A stretch of 64,000 nucleotides of DNA from Lamellibrachia satsuma. Taxonomy: Eukaryota; Annelida; Polychaeta; Sabellida; Siboglinidae. The stretch spans positions 71,001 to 135,000 of the forward strand of contig BSQZ01000006.1 in NCBI GenBank assembly GCA_033239005.1. Reading direction: 5' to 3'. The position numbers were made by a program, and so were the translations under genes. Numbering within the stretch: position 1 is the stretch's first letter; every line of letters starts with the position of its first letter. The notes under the pieces are model-generated. The model was not told the origin of the DNA and did no database searches. It saw nothing but the letters and a program-made list of their open reading frames with translations. Positions 50,403 to 63,135 of this stretch are shown here, piece after piece.

Positions 50403-50932
50403 TGTTCACTTTCCACCATGTAATTAAAATTTCCGTTGGAAGATGGTCGACCCATGGGCCATACTGACCAGCAGAACATTTTTCTTGCATACCAAACGGT
50501 CAACGCAAACCTAGTCTGAGCACAGCCCGGATATCGGTTTCAAGTAAAGTTATACCATTTTCAATGCATTCCATTGTGCACGTTAGTTACCAGGGGGCAT
50601 TAATTATTAAATTCTACCATATTTAGATATAATGATTATTCACACAAAACGTATAACATCCAAATGAGATTGAATATAATACAGCCGCAAACGACAGCCA
50701 TTTGTGCATTAGTTTGCAACGGGGTATACTAATGTGATGCCCGAAACTACGGGGGTTAATGTGTATTTGTTTAATGTACATTGAGCAGGACATTGCCAAC
50801 GTGTAGCTATTTTCGTAAATAGGACTGTAAATTACTGCCTTTTCAGGTTTCAAAACTAAGCACATTGTAAAAATATGATTGTACCCAATGATTTGACAAA
50901 TGTGTAAACAAAATCGTACATTTTGTTAATAG

Positions 50933-51039
50933 AAGAGTACAGAAGAATCCACCTCAAATGTAGAGATGACGAGATTGAACATCATATGGGTGAAACCCTC
51001 AAGCATGCCCCAAGTAAGAGGGGTGGCTACCTGTTTCAG
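50933..51039 (+). CDS. Candidate penultimate exon of an unrecognised plus-strand gene
   Basis: Acceptor ttttgttaatag, donor caggtaagg, leaving phase 0. It reads EYRRIHLKCRDDEIEHHMGE and ends HAPSKRGGYLFQ. The upstream exon has not been found. Confidence 0.45.
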
Positions 51040-51473
51040 GTAAGGATTTGTGTTTTTTCTTTGCAGCAATGTATTTGCCACATTAAGATTATTATATCAT
51101 GTAAGTCTTACTTGTCATGATTGTAAATGGAAACCAGTAAGCATAATCTCAACCCATATAAAACAGACCTTATCACAAGCACAATCAGTGTTATGAAGAC
51201 AAGTACAGGTGTACCCAGTCTCAGTTACATTTGTTTTGGTGGCGTACATTCCCATCAGATACAATTTGTAAAAATATCTAGATTAACCTTCTGATGAGGG
51301 ACATGTTCTGTTAAACTTTGAATTGCCTTATATGCACATATAGATGTGTTATAATTTGTGTTATAACATTCCTGGTAATGTATTGCAAAGATTACGAAGA
51401 TTATTATAATAACGTGATGCAATTGTTTTTAAAATGAGTTCAACATAATAATAAGTAAGCTGTTTGTTTGCAG

Positions 51474-51563
51474 GCTCGACTGTCAATGATCATAAACTCC
51501 CCAGCACAACCCCCCAGCATAGCCCCCATTGTCAGTGATTCGGAGTCGGATTCGGACAACTAA
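51474..51563 (+). CDS. Candidate last exon of the plus-strand gene, acidic Ser/Asp tail
   Basis: Acceptor gtttgtttgcag, 29 codons and TAA. It reads ARLSMIINSPAQPPSIAPIV and ends SDSESDSDN, an acidic C-terminus of the kind phosphorylated by casein kinase 2. It joins 51039 in phase 0. An AATAAA signal follows at 51615-51620, 52 bases after the stop, which strongly suggests a real 3' end. Function unknown. Confidence 0.5.
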   Translation, partial: ARLSMIINSPAQPPSIAPIVSDSESDSDN

Positions 51564-51614
51564 ACCGAGCGTGCCTGCGTGCATGCGTGCGTACAAATAT
51601 GCAATTGTTATTGA

Positions 51615-51620
51615 AATAAA
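51615..51620 (+). promoter_or_regulatory. Polyadenylation signal AATAAA
   Basis: Canonical hexamer 52 bases after the TAA at 51561-51563, followed by a TG/T-rich stretch (tttgttgtgtc). Confidence 0.55.
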
Positions 51621-51704
51621 TGCTGAAAATTCAACAATGTTTGTTGTGTCTTTCTTCTTTCTAGAGAAGATTTTAAGTTACATCACAAATGTTGCATATA
51701 CGTT

Positions 51705-51885
51705 GCGGGAACGTGCCAGAAAGGTAGCAGAAACGTTGTGGGAAGGTGCCAGAAAGGTAGTAGAAACGTTGTGGGAAGGTGCCGGAAAGGTAGCAGAAAC
51801 GTAGTGGGAAGGTATTAGAAACGTTCTGGAATGGTAGTAGAAAGGTACTGGAAACGTTGTAGAAAGGTACCAGATAGGTAGTACA
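51705..51885. repeat. 33-bp minisatellite, about 5 degenerate copies
   Basis: The unit resembles gaaggtgccagaaaggtagt plus agaaacgttgtgg. It lies directly after the polyadenylation site. Confidence 0.85.
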
Positions 51886-53290
51886 TGGTAATTTCACTAC
51901 GTCGTAGTAACGTTTCTGGCAGTCCACATATTTACGTAATAAATAGCGACCCCATTTGTATTTCTGTAGGCGTTACCGGATGAAGTGCCAGCAGCCAATC
52001 AGCGTCATCGTCGAGCTTAATTAGCTACTTATGTATGCGCCCAGAATATGGGCGCATACATAATTTCCGTCACAATGGGAACCCCACTCTTTGTCCAGGC
52101 GGTGATGTGTGCGACAAACGGTGGTGCCACATCGCGGAGCCTGGATAATCGAGGCTAGAAACTGCCATACAACGGTTTTGTGTTATCTTCGAAAATGGTC
52201 GCTAGGTGTCTACGTTATGCAGTATAAAGTAGAGACACGAGAGGACGGTGGTTCGATTCCACCTCCGCCGTTTCGAAACTTGGAGTTGGTCCAAACTCCT
52301 GCGTTAGCTCAAGATGGGGCTGTTTGGAGTATAAATATTTGAGACACACCTGTGCGTAAATATAATAGTGGCGCCACACGGCGAAAATCAGTGACGTATA
52401 AGGTGAATGGATGACAGACGGTGGCGCCACTTTGCAGAGTGTTCATAGTCCATAATCGAGATTAAAAATACTTTTGCCACATGTGGTAGCGACGTTCTAA
52501 CATTTACAAGTATTCCATTCCTCGACAATTGTTTTTTGTTCTGTCTGTATATGTAACTGCTGCTATGGCAACGGTGCCCTCTAACCACAAGTCACATGAT
52601 TTTTCGTTATCTGAAGCATTCGGAAATCCCCTCGGAAATCCCCCAATCTTGCCGTTATTTTGGTTTCGTTATATTTGCTTTTAGCCCCTGGTGGATAGAT
52701 AGTGAACCTCTGGTCGTATACACCACTATAATTATTAACGACGATGAACCGTAAAAGGGATGCGTTGATGCAGTAATCATACACACAACTAGTTTTCCAC
52801 TAAATTATCCAATATTTCCTACGATTAACATTACGTCGTCTATTTGTTGCTACGGCAAGTTATCATACTAGTGGCGCCGCCTACCGAACGAAGGTGGTAG
52901 AAATTTGACTCTTAGAAATTTTGGTGTTCGGATTAGTCAGACAGTTGGTTGCGTTTTCCAGAAAAATCTAGCAGTTCAGATGGACAGCTAAAGACGCCTG
53001 CTGGATGTCGGTTGTAGAACAAGTGGCTGTATTCTGCTTAGCACAGTCGAGAATGCTTTGAAATTAACAAAAGTTACGTTGGCATACTTGGAACGTTTCG
53101 AGGGATCAATCACTGACACTGTCAGTGAATCGAGTGAATGAATCAGAACGGCTTCGCGTCTACTCCGTCAACGGAAAGGGTAGGTTATAAATTACGTCGT
53201 ATTTATAATCACTATTCAACTGCATTAAAATTATTACATAAATCGATAATTCGTATATTGCACAGGACAGCAACAACTTCACTAGCCTCG
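51886..53290. other. Intergenic with SINE-like traces
   Basis: A perfect tRNA T-arm (5-bp stem, loop ttcgatt) at 52247-52263 lacks the rest of a cloverleaf. Phrases of the type gtggcgccac recur near 52118, 52368, 52418 and 52872, suggesting related SINE copies. No coding gene. Confidence 0.35.
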
Positions 53291-53384
53291 AGCTATGACC
53301 CCCCCCCCCCCAGCAACAACTTGACTGAGACAGTTGATTACAGACTACAGCCCCCAACCCAGCAGCAACTTAACTGAGACAGTT

Positions 53385-53700
53385 TAACAAGATTAAACAG
53401 GTTGCCATCCAAAAGTACAATTTCCAAATGGCAAGTGGACAAGGAAGCCATTGGATTATCGAGAGTCCAACTATTTTAACATCTATGTATAGCCTGCCCT
53501 TATCAGATATTTGTAAATTTTATTTTTAAACATATTCACACTGCTAGTAGTAACACAATTGTTTGACAGTTTGTTCCATTCATTTATCACCTTCTGTGTC
53601 CTCTGGTTCTACTGCCTTCTTTAAGTTTGAAGAACATATTCCTGTCAATACCGTTATAACCAGTTACTATTTTAAACACTTATATTTTGTCAACCCAGAG
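53385..53700 (-). mobile_element. Diverged 3' fragment of the CR1/jockey-like LINE family
   Basis: Shares aatggcaagtggacaaggaa and the inverted C-terminal coding region with 47097-47595, but with many substitutions and deletions. An old copy. Confidence 0.75.
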
Positions 53701-54239
53701 TTTTTTTGTACTTTAATATTGTCAACTAATTAATTTTGAGAAAAATTAAATCCAATACATTGTTGGATAGCATGTTATAGCATTTTGTAGTTTGACATCT
53801 TCCTCTTGTTCTATGTTTGGACTACAATAAACTACTCCTATTGTTAATGTTGAGTTATTGCATGGTAACTGTGTTGCACTAAATTGCTTTCTTACAATTT
53901 GCTTAACTTTTCAGTGTTATTTCATATGCTTGGCTAGTTTCTTTAACATATAAAATTATTACTCCACCACCCTTTAAACCCTGACAAACAAACCTGACAA
54001 ACTCACACCCAATAACGGCAGCATCCTTCCCAGTTGGATAAAACCCATATCTCATAAAAAAAGTCATCTCTCCCACAACGCTTTAGCCTACTCCTGACCT
54101 CTGCCTCCCAGTACTGGTAATATCCCCAACAACACAGTCTGTCCAATCCGTGCCTCTTGAAGTGTCTTGACCAACTGGACTGTACTTACTAACAATTGCC
54201 GATGTTCCTTCATTCTCTGCATTGTTCATTCCCACATGC
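53701..54239. other. Intergenic, old LINE-like sequence
   Basis: Possibly more of the same LINE (short matches only). No gene seen. Confidence 0.3.
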
Positions 54240-56905
54240 ATAAGAACAGCCACTCCAGTGCCACCACCTTGACTGGGATAGTTGACTGCAGACTACAATC
54301 CGCACCCCAGCAACAACTGGACTGAGCTAGTTGACTACAGATGACAGCCCCCAAACCAGCAACAACTTAACTGAGACAGTTGATTACAACCCCCACCCCC
54401 AACAACACAACAACAACATGACTGAAACAGTTGACTACAACCCCCACCCCGAACAACACAACAACAACTTGACTGCGAGAGTTGATTACAACCCCCACCC
54501 GCAACAACACAACAACAACATGACCGAGAGAGTTTATTACAACCCCCACCCCAACAACACAACAACAACTTGACTGAGACAGTTGATGACAGACTAGAGC
54601 CCCCAGCCCCAACAACACAACAACAACTTGACTAAGACAGTTGATTACAGACTACAGCCCCCAGCCCCAACAACACAACAACTTGACTAAGACAGTTGAT
54701 TACAGACTACAGCCCCCACCCGCAACAACACAACAACAACTTGACTAAGACAGTTGATTACAGACTACAGCCCCCACCCCAACAACACAACAACAACTTG
54801 ACTGAGACAGTTGATTACAGACTACAGCCCCCACCCCAACAACACAACAACAACTTGACTGAGACAGTTGATTACAGACTACAGCCCCCACCCCAACAAC
54901 ACAACAACAACTTGACTGAGACAGTTGATTACAGACTACAGCCCCCACCCCAACAACACAACAACAACTTGACTAAGACAGTTGATTACAGACTACAGCC
55001 CCCACCCCAACAACACAACAACAACTTGACTGAGACAGTTGATTACAGACTACAGCCCCCACCCCCAACAACACAACAACAACTTGACTGAGACAGTTGA
55101 TTACAGACTACAGCCCCCACCCCAACAACACAACAACAACTTGACTGAGACAGTTGATTACAGACTACAGCCCCCACCCCCAACAACACAACAACAACTT
55201 GACTGAGACAGTTGATTACAGACTACATCCCCCACCCCCAACAACACAACAACAACTTGACTGAGACAGTTGATTACAGACTACAGCCCCCACCCCAACA
55301 ACACAACAACAACTTGACTGAGACAGTTGATTACAGACTACAGCCCCCACCCCAACAACACAACAACAACTTGACTAAGACAGTTGATTACAGACTACAG
55401 CCCCCACCCCCAACAACACAACAACAACTTGACTAAGACAGTTGATTACAGACTACAGCCCCCACCCGCAACAACACAACAACAACTTGACTAAGACAGT
55501 TGATTACAGACTACAGCCCCCACCCGCAACAACACAACAACAACTTGACTAAGACAGTTGATTACAGACTACAGCCCACACCCCAACAACACAACAACAA
55601 CTTGACTGAGACAGTTGATTACAGACTACAGCCCCCACCCCCAACAACACAACAACAACTTGACTAAGACAGTTGATTACAGACTACAGCCCACACCCCA
55701 ACAACACAACAACAACTTGACTGAGACAGTTGATTACAGCCCCCAGCCCCAACAACACAACAACAACTTGACTGAGACAGTTGATTACAGACTACAGCCC
55801 CCAGCCCCAACAACACAATAACAACTTGACTAAGACAGTTGATTACAGACTACAGCCCCCACCCCAACAACACAACAACAACTTGACTAAGACAGTTGAT
55901 TACAGACTACAGCCCCCAGCCCCAACAACACAACAACAACTTGACTAAGACAGTTGATTACAGACTACAGCCCCCACCCCAACAACACAACAACAACTTG
56001 ACTGAGACAGTTGATTACAGACTACAGCCCCCACCCCAACAACACAACAACAACTTGACTAAGACAGTTGATTACAGACTACAGCCCCACCCCAACAACA
56101 CAACAACAACTTGACTAAGACAGTTGATTACAGACTACAGCCCCCACCCCAACAACACAACAACAACTTGACTGAGACAGTTGATTACAGACTACAGCCC
56201 CCACCCCAACAACACAACAACAACTTGACTAAGACAGTTGATTACAGACTACAGCCCCCACCCCAACAACACAACAACAACTTGACTGAGACAGTTGATT
56301 ACAGACTACAGCCCCCACCCCAACAACACAACAACAACATGACTAAGACAGTTGATTACAGACTACAGCCCCCACCCGCAACAACACAACAACAACTTGA
56401 CTAAGACAGTTGATTACAGACTACAGCCCACACCCGCAACAACACAACAACAACTTGACTGAGACAGTTGATTACAGACTACAGCCCCCAGCCCCAACAA
56501 CACAACAACAACTTGACTAAGACAGTTGATTACAGACTACAGCCCACACCCCAACAACACAACAACAACTTGACTAAGACAGTTGATTACAGACTACAGC
56601 CCCCACCCCCAACAACACAACAACAGCTTGACTAAGACAGTTGATTACAGACTACAGCCCCCACCCCAACAACACAAAAACAACATGACTGAGACAGTTG
56701 ACTACAGCCCCCACCCGCAACAACACAACAACAACTTGACTAAGACAGTTGACTACAGACTACAGCCCCCACCCCAACAACACAACAACAACTTGACTAA
56801 GACAGTTGATTACAGACTACAGCCCCCAGCCCCAACAACACAACAACAACTTGACTAAGACAGTTGATTACAGACTACAGCCCCCAACAACAACTTGACT
56901 GAGAC
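54240..56905. repeat. 57-bp minisatellite, about 46 copies
   Basis: Unit pieces: aacaacacaacaacaacttg, actgagacagttgattacag, actacagcccccacccc. Because 57 is divisible by 3, frames stay open with a repeated TVDYRLQPPPQQHNNN motif. Insertions of one C break them repeatedly, there is no common frame and no start or splice context. An isolated degenerate unit lies at 53290-53385. Confidence 0.95.
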
Positions 56906-57154
56906 AGAAGTGTTAAGGATGGTCGCATAAGTTTACCAAGTTCTAAAAACATACAACATTATGTAACGGTGGGTGGGGTTTGGTCGATATCAATGGTGAC
57001 AAACAGCAATATTTCATCTAGCATGTTTTGGCAATATATGCTGATAATTATTATCTGATGTCTCACACATGTATTGGATGGATTCGTAAGACCATTCCTT
57101 ATTGCATGCTTTAGCTAACATTTACTTAGTCCCTCTTTGTGTTTGGCAAACATA

Positions 57155-58745
57155 CGTGTACCAACTCAGTATAACTGTAACATGTTACACAAACATGTAC
57201 CAACTCAGTATAACTGTAACATGTTACACATACGTGTACCAACTCAGTATAACCGTAACATGGTACACATACGTGTACCAACTCAGTATAACTGTAACAT
57301 GTTACACATACGTGTACCAACTCAGTATAGCTGTAACATGTTACACATATGTGTACCAACTCAGTATAACTGTAACATGTTACACATATGTGTACCAACT
57401 CAGTATAACTGTAACATGGTACACATACATGTACCAACTCAGTATAACTGTAACATGTTACACATACGTGTACCAACTCAGTATAGCTGTAACATGTTAC
57501 ACATGTGTACCAACTCAGTATAACTGTAACATGTTACACATATGTGTACCAACTCAGTATAACTGTAACATGGTACACATACATGTACCAACTCAGTATA
57601 ACTGTAACATGTTACACATACGTGTACCAACTCAGTATAACTGTAACATGGTACACATACATGTACCAACTCAGTATAACTGTAACATGTTACACATACG
57701 TGTACCAACTCAGTATAACCGTAACATGGTACACATACGTGTACCAACTCAGTATAACCGTAACATGTTACACATACGTGTACCAACTCAGTATAGCTGT
57801 AACATGTTACACATATGTGTACCAACTCAGTATAACTGTAACATGTTACACATATGTGTACCAACTCAGTATAACTGTAACATGGTACACATACGTGTAC
57901 CAACTCAGTATAACTGTAACATGGTACACATACGTGTACCAACTCAGTATAACTGTAACATGGTACACATACGTGTACCAACTCAGTATAACTGTAACAT
58001 GTTACACATACGTGTACCAACTCAGTATAACTGTAACATGTTACACATACGTGTACCAACTCAGTCTAACTGTAACATGTTACACATACGTGTACCAACT
58101 CAGTCTAACTGTAACATGGTACACATACGTGTACCAACTCAGTATAACTGTAACATGTTACACATACGTGTACCAACTCAGTATAACTGTAACATGGTAC
58201 ACATACATGTACCAACTCAGTATAACTGTAACATGTTACACATACATGTACCAACTCAGTATAACTGTAACATGTTACACATATGTGTACCAACTCAGTA
58301 TAACTGTAACATGTTACACATACGTGTACCAACTCAGTATAACTGTAACATGTTACACATACATGTACCAACTCAGTATAACTGTAACATGGTACACATA
58401 CATGTACCAATTCAGTATAACTGTAACATGTTACACATACATGTACCAATTCAGTATAACTGTAACATGGTACACATACATGTACCAACTCAGTATAACT
58501 GTAACATGTTACACATACGTGTACCAACTCAGTATAACTGTAACATGTTACACATACGTGTACCAACTCAGTATAACTGTAACATGTTACACATACATGT
58601 ACCAACTCAGTATAACTGTAACATGGTACACATACATGTACCAACTCAGTATAACTGTAACATGGTACACATACATGTACCAACTCAGTAAAACTAACAT
58701 GTTACACATACATGTACCAACTCAGTATAACTGTAACATGTTACA
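57155..58745. repeat. 39-bp minisatellite, about 41 copies
   Basis: Unit pieces: acgtgtaccaactcagtata and actgtaacatgttacacat. It is in frame (39 = 13 codons), so 419- to 529-codon frames run through it on both strands. It contains the perfect 14-bp palindrome tgtaacatgttaca in most units and a ggtaca variant in others. Confidence 0.95.
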
Positions 58746-59107
58746 CTCTATTGTAATATATTGATGAGAAAAATCAATACAGCGCAACATAAATTACCAT
58801 TTAAATACATGTATTTTATGACGTTTTCAGTGCTCCCAATGTACATCTGTAATTGTAAACTAAGATTCACAATGATTTACCTAGTGTTTGATGGTTAGAA
58901 TTATATTTTATTTCCAAAATTAGACTGATTCATTTAAATAGTCAAATATGTCCATTTATATTGATTAAATCATGTTATTCATTGCTGGGGCTCATTAATA
59001 ATTAATATGATACTTATTTATTTGTGTTTAAATGATTATGTTGCTATACAAGAGCGTTATTGATTGATTCAGGACAAGAATAAGAAGACAGAATCACGCA
59101 CTACAAC
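58746..59107 (+). other. Region upstream of the plus-strand PARP14-like gene
   Basis: AT-rich. No convincing promoter motif. The A at -3 of the start codon (acaacatg) fits a Kozak context. Confidence 0.35.
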
Positions 59108-59267
59108 ATGCGTACTATCGTGGTGCGTGGATTCGATCCATCAACCACGGATGGAACGCTTACTTTGTTCTTCAAGAACAAGCGTCGGTCTGGAGGAGGT
59201 CAAATAGAGGCGATAGACATTGACAGAGAGAACAACGTCTTGAACGTGACATATGTGCAGCCTGAAG
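59108..59267 (+). CDS. PARP14-like: PARP14-like gene 2, start exon: first half of an RRM
   Basis: 53 codons plus one base, donor gttagt. It reads MRTIVVRGFDPSTTDGTLTL, then FKNKRRSGGGQIEAIDIDRE and LNVTYVQPE. The basic run followed by Ser-Gly-Gly-Gly is the hallmark loop of these RRM-like repeats. It is divergent in orientation from the locus starting at 43128, 16 kb away. No lesion. Donor phase 1 matches exon 2 at 63947. In relatives this N-terminal RRM region precedes KH, macro, WWE and ART domains. Here the rest lies outside the window. Confidence 0.75.
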
Positions 59268-59631
59268 GTTAGTATTATTTGTATTTTGCCATTACAAATA
59301 AGTTGCATGACGTGGAAATGGACACGTTTTGTACTGGGCGTGCACTCAGAGTCAGAGTGCATTTATATGGTTGTAGCCTTACATGCAGGTAAATTATAAA
59401 TTAAGTTGCCAAAATTAAATCTGATCAATTATTTTAACATTGTCAGAAATTTTGCAGTTATCTGAAGACATGTACAGACTTGTGAGAAAATAATTTCAAG
59501 TAGAATTTATTTTATTAGTTCTTCACAGTTACACTCGTTGGACAACAAGAGAGACATACAATAGATGCATTGATTGTAAATAATATTATGAATAATTTTA
59601 GAGGTCACTCAACAAGTCCAAAAGTTATCTA
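59268..59631. other. Intron 1 of PARP14-like gene 2, proximal part
   Basis: AT-rich. No other feature seen. Confidence 0.4.
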
Positions 59632-60536
59632 CAGAGTTGTTTGAGTTAAATCAGTGATTTAAATCATGATTTAAATCACTCCAAAAAATCATTAATTTAT
59701 TATTTTTATTTCCAATTTTTTAATCGCTGATTTATATGAATTTAACACAAATAATTGTTTACAAGCATCGAGATCAACAAAGTTTTGTGTATGTTTGAGC
59801 TATTCCCTTTCTGAATGCAGTGAAGCCACACAAACTTGTCTTTAAGAGTATCTTTTCAAGTCAGAAGCCCTGAGTTATCATCTAGCACTTAGAGCTTGTG
59901 CTAGTTGTTACCAATTCAGTATGTTGACTCAAGTGAGACAGTCAGGGCTACAGACTAATACTGTACCAGTTTGCAGTCTGGTTAAAGACCCTTAGAGTAT
60001 GCAGAGCCCTGGACAGGTGCTAATCCACCATCTCAGCAAACATTAATTATCAGCAAACAATAATTATCAGGGCTATATATAAACAAAAATAATGTACCCT
60101 CAGCCACAGACACATAACAAGCTTTCATTTCCTAGACACATTATGCAACTATAGGGGGTGAGGCCTTGTGGACATCATGTAATGGGTGGATTTGGCCCAA
60201 TGAGTGCCACGAACAATTTAAAATTGGATCTGGCACTATATCAAATAAAATATATTATTATTATACATGTATTTCAAAATGACAGTTTTGTTGCTGTTGT
60301 CAATCGAACTATGTTATAATTATATAACTTTATATAAAAAAAATCATGTACCCTCTGTTAAGACAAGTACACAAATTGATTTGAATAGAACATGTTTGAA
60401 AGAGTTTATAAATATAAACATCTATATAAAAGTCTGTATACCATATTTCGAAAAAAATAAAACAAATCAAATAAATAAAAAATCTGATTTAAATAAAAAA
60501 ATCCGATTTTTTTTAATCATGATTTTTTTCAACCCT
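59632..60536. mobile_element. Second copy of the hAT-like MITE, reversed
   Basis: Reverse complement of 15680-16502 with divergence: the start cagagttgtttga and end cgattttttttaatcatg match the other copy's inverted ends. Here the last base of the CAACCCTG end reads C, and no 8-bp duplication is visible, so this copy is older or rearranged. Confidence 0.7.
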
Positions 60537-60884
60537 CACTCCGGACGAATACGAAAATATCTCGATAGGTAATTACCATGCTATGTCATAATCAATGTTC
60601 TTGAAGACTGCCAGCGCTCCGACCCTTCTTGCAGATGGACAGGTATGCCACAGAATTGGTCCGCTGAAGTTCAGGTCAATCTTGAGGCAGTGGAATGGGC
60701 AGGATGACTGCACTGTGATGAACTCATTCAGTGACATTAGATGGATGTAGGTTTACTTCCAGTTACTTCACAGGTGGCAGTTGCTCTTCTGGAGAGGTTG
60801 ACTTTTGTGACAGTTTTGTAAGCTGCCATCTTGGTTGGCTTTGGTCGCAGGAGGTACGTAGCTGATGAAGATGTCAAGGGTGAC

Positions 60885-61305
60885 TTTACACTAATGCACC
60901 ACAGATGTCAAGGGTGGCTCTACCCTAATACACCATGGATGTCAATGGTGACTCTACACTAACACACCACGGATGTCAAGGGTGGCTCTACACTAACACA
61001 CCACGGATGTCAAGGGTGACTCTACACTAACACACCACGGATGTCAATGGTGGCTCTACACTAACACACCACGGATGTCAAGGGTGGCTCTACACTAACA
61101 CACCATGGATGTCAAGTGTGACTCTACACTAACACACCATGGATGTCAAGGGAGACTCTACACTAACACATCACGGATGTCAATGGTGGCTCTACACTAA
61201 CACACCACGGATGTCAAGGGTGGCTCTACACTAACACATCACGGTGGCTCTACACTAACACACCATGGATGTCAAGTGTGACTCTACACTAACACATCAC
61301 AGTTG
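60885..61305. repeat. 34-bp minisatellite, about 12 copies
   Basis: Unit pieces: ggatgtcaagggtggctcta and cactaacacaccac. Units vary between gtggctc and gtgactc. Confidence 0.93.
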
Positions 61306-62024
61306 GGGTTTCAAGGCAGTGATGGAGACTTTGTTTGTTGCTTTGTTGTCAACAGCATGAAAATCTTCCAACTTGCAGAGGAAAGTGAGTTCGTTGGTTA
61401 TTACATTTGCTGACACTGGCACTGTGATTCACTGTTACGCTAACAACAACGGTCAGGTTGAACCTCCACAGTCCTGCCTCCTCATTAGCATTGAGCTTAA
61501 CAAGTCTACAAAAGAGCCACAGCTTAAAGCAGCAGAGGATTCCCTCCATCCACTGGGCATACGGGAAGGCTCCAGGTGAATTAAAGTAGATGCCGCAAGC
61601 CGGTGTTTCTCCCAAGTAGATCAGGATTTTGATATGGCAGCGAGAACCCAAACCCCTTTTGGTGGATGAGGCCAATGAGGTCCAGTGTGGTTGCCAACAT
61701 CTTCTTCAGATTTGTATGCTAAGTAGCAGATATCTCAAGCATTGCTTTGAAACCCCCCATATGTTGTATATTACTGAGGAGCTAGTTGCCCTTGACGACT
61801 GCTGTAAGAATGTATCTCCTGCGACGAAGCCTAAGATGACAGCTCACAAAGCACTGACAAAACCAACCTCTCAAGAAGAGCAACCGCCACCCCTGAAGCA
61901 ACTGGAAGGACAACTACAGAACATTCACCCCACGTCAGTGGACGAATTTGTCACAGTGCATTCATCCAGGCTATTCCACTGCCTCAAGATCAACCAGAGC
62001 TTATTGGCGGATGACCCGTGATCC
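61306..62024 (+). other. Intron sequence with a 130-codon open stretch, nature unclear
   Basis: The plus-strand frame 61629-62021 reads through KPKMTAHKALTKPTSQEEQP and VDEFVTVHSSRLFHCL. No domain recognised, no clear start or splice signals. It may be a remnant of a transposon ORF, since it abuts a LINE fragment. Confidence 0.3.
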
Positions 62025-62270
62025 TTCAAGTTCAATAATGTTACTTTATGTCCTTTATTCTTTAGCTCTACTATCTTAAAATTCTTAAGTGAGAAACATA
62101 TTTCTATAAATATTGTCATACCCATTCAATATCTTAGACTTAAGACTTAACAACTTCAGTAAACGTGATATGCTCTTAACCTCCTTGTTGCTAGGACTAC
62201 CATTGTTAAACCACATTCTTTTATTTAGACGTTCTTCATAACTAAGTCTAAGGTCATATATTCCATTTCT
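62025..62270 (-). mobile_element. Diverged LINE fragment, same family as 47097-47595
   Basis: Recognisable phrases gagaaacatatttct, catacccattcaatatctta and cgttcttcataacta match the inverted C-terminal coding part. Frames are destroyed. Confidence 0.7.
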
Positions 62271-62920
62271 TTAAGGCTAAGAGATGCAGTGTGGTGAAAT
62301 GAACGTTTGAATGTAAGAATGAAACATAAAGTAATAAGAACGGCCATGTGCTTGCGTGCGTGCGTGCTTGCATGCATGCATGCTTGCGTGTGCAACTTTA
62401 CCATTACATTAATTTAGGGTAAAAGTGGGGTGCCTAAAAGTACTTAGGCCTAGTAAAAAAGAAACTAGTTTCTTATCCGAACTTTTTTAAAGGAAGCGGG
62501 AGGCCCTTATTATTTACTATATATGGATTTTTTTTAGTTTAGACGCTCACTGTGGTTGATTTAAAGGCTAGCTTTAGTTTTTCATTGAAATATGAAATTA
62601 CAATAGAGCCTGCCATTCCATTTCCAAATTAGCAAATACACTACTTTTTGAGCAGGAATGGCCTATCAAACATTTACGTCAATGAAATATGGCACTTACG
62701 TGTTACACCGGAAAAATAGTTATATTGGCTAGAAACGTACAATAAGCAAACACAGTGTTGAATGTATTTGTGAATGTCATGTGTGGGTTTGGCCGTGGTT
62801 TCATTAGTTTGTATCACAGGCTTACAACTGAATGACATTCGTATTGATTGAGACTGGTATTTTGTAAATTACTTTGTATAAAGACCTGACTGTATAGAAT
62901 GCACATGTATATGCATCTCT
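62271..62920. other. Intron sequence with a (tgcg/tgca)n run
   Basis: Simple repeat gcgtgcgtgcttgcatgcat at about 62354-62390. Otherwise nothing seen. Confidence 0.4.
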
Positions 62921-63007
62921 ACACCCAGGGGCATCCACAGGAATTTTTCCAGATAGGGGCAAGAAAGAAGATATATAGGGGCAAAAAAGAATATATATAT
63001 ATATATG

Positions 63008-63054
<47 letters not shown>

Positions 63055-63135
63055 TTTGAGGTCACGAATATATGTCAGAAAAAAATTCCACATCCAGGGG
63101 GGCAAGTGCCCCCCTTGTCCCCCTGCAGGCTGTCA
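62921..63135. repeat. Repeat-element remnant with internal (TA)n
   Basis: The ends resemble inverted copies: ggggcatccacaggaatttt at 62931, and aaaaattccacatccagggg at 63080 followed by C/G runs (cccccttgtccccctgcagg). TA runs fill 62994-63052. Probably an old non-autonomous DNA element. Confidence 0.5.

Noticed and set aside
50152..50427. 91-codon plus-strand frame starting MPPRLIQRTQER
   Set aside because: It overlaps the minus-strand candidate first exon with the better donor. Its own donor (gtactt) is weak and its phase does not match exon 50933.
52247..52263. tRNA gene
   Set aside because: Only the T-arm is present. The acceptor stem and D-arm cannot be paired. More likely a SINE relic.
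54331..56858. Open frames with repeated TVDYRLQPPPQQHNNN
   Set aside because: 57-bp minisatellite. Frames are broken at irregular points by C insertions, and no common gene structure exists.
57102..58764. 529- and 419-codon open frames with repeated VPTQYNCNMLHI / YQLSITVTCYTY motifs
   Set aside because: By-products of a 39-bp tandem repeat. Frames are open on both strands alike, and there is no splice or start context.
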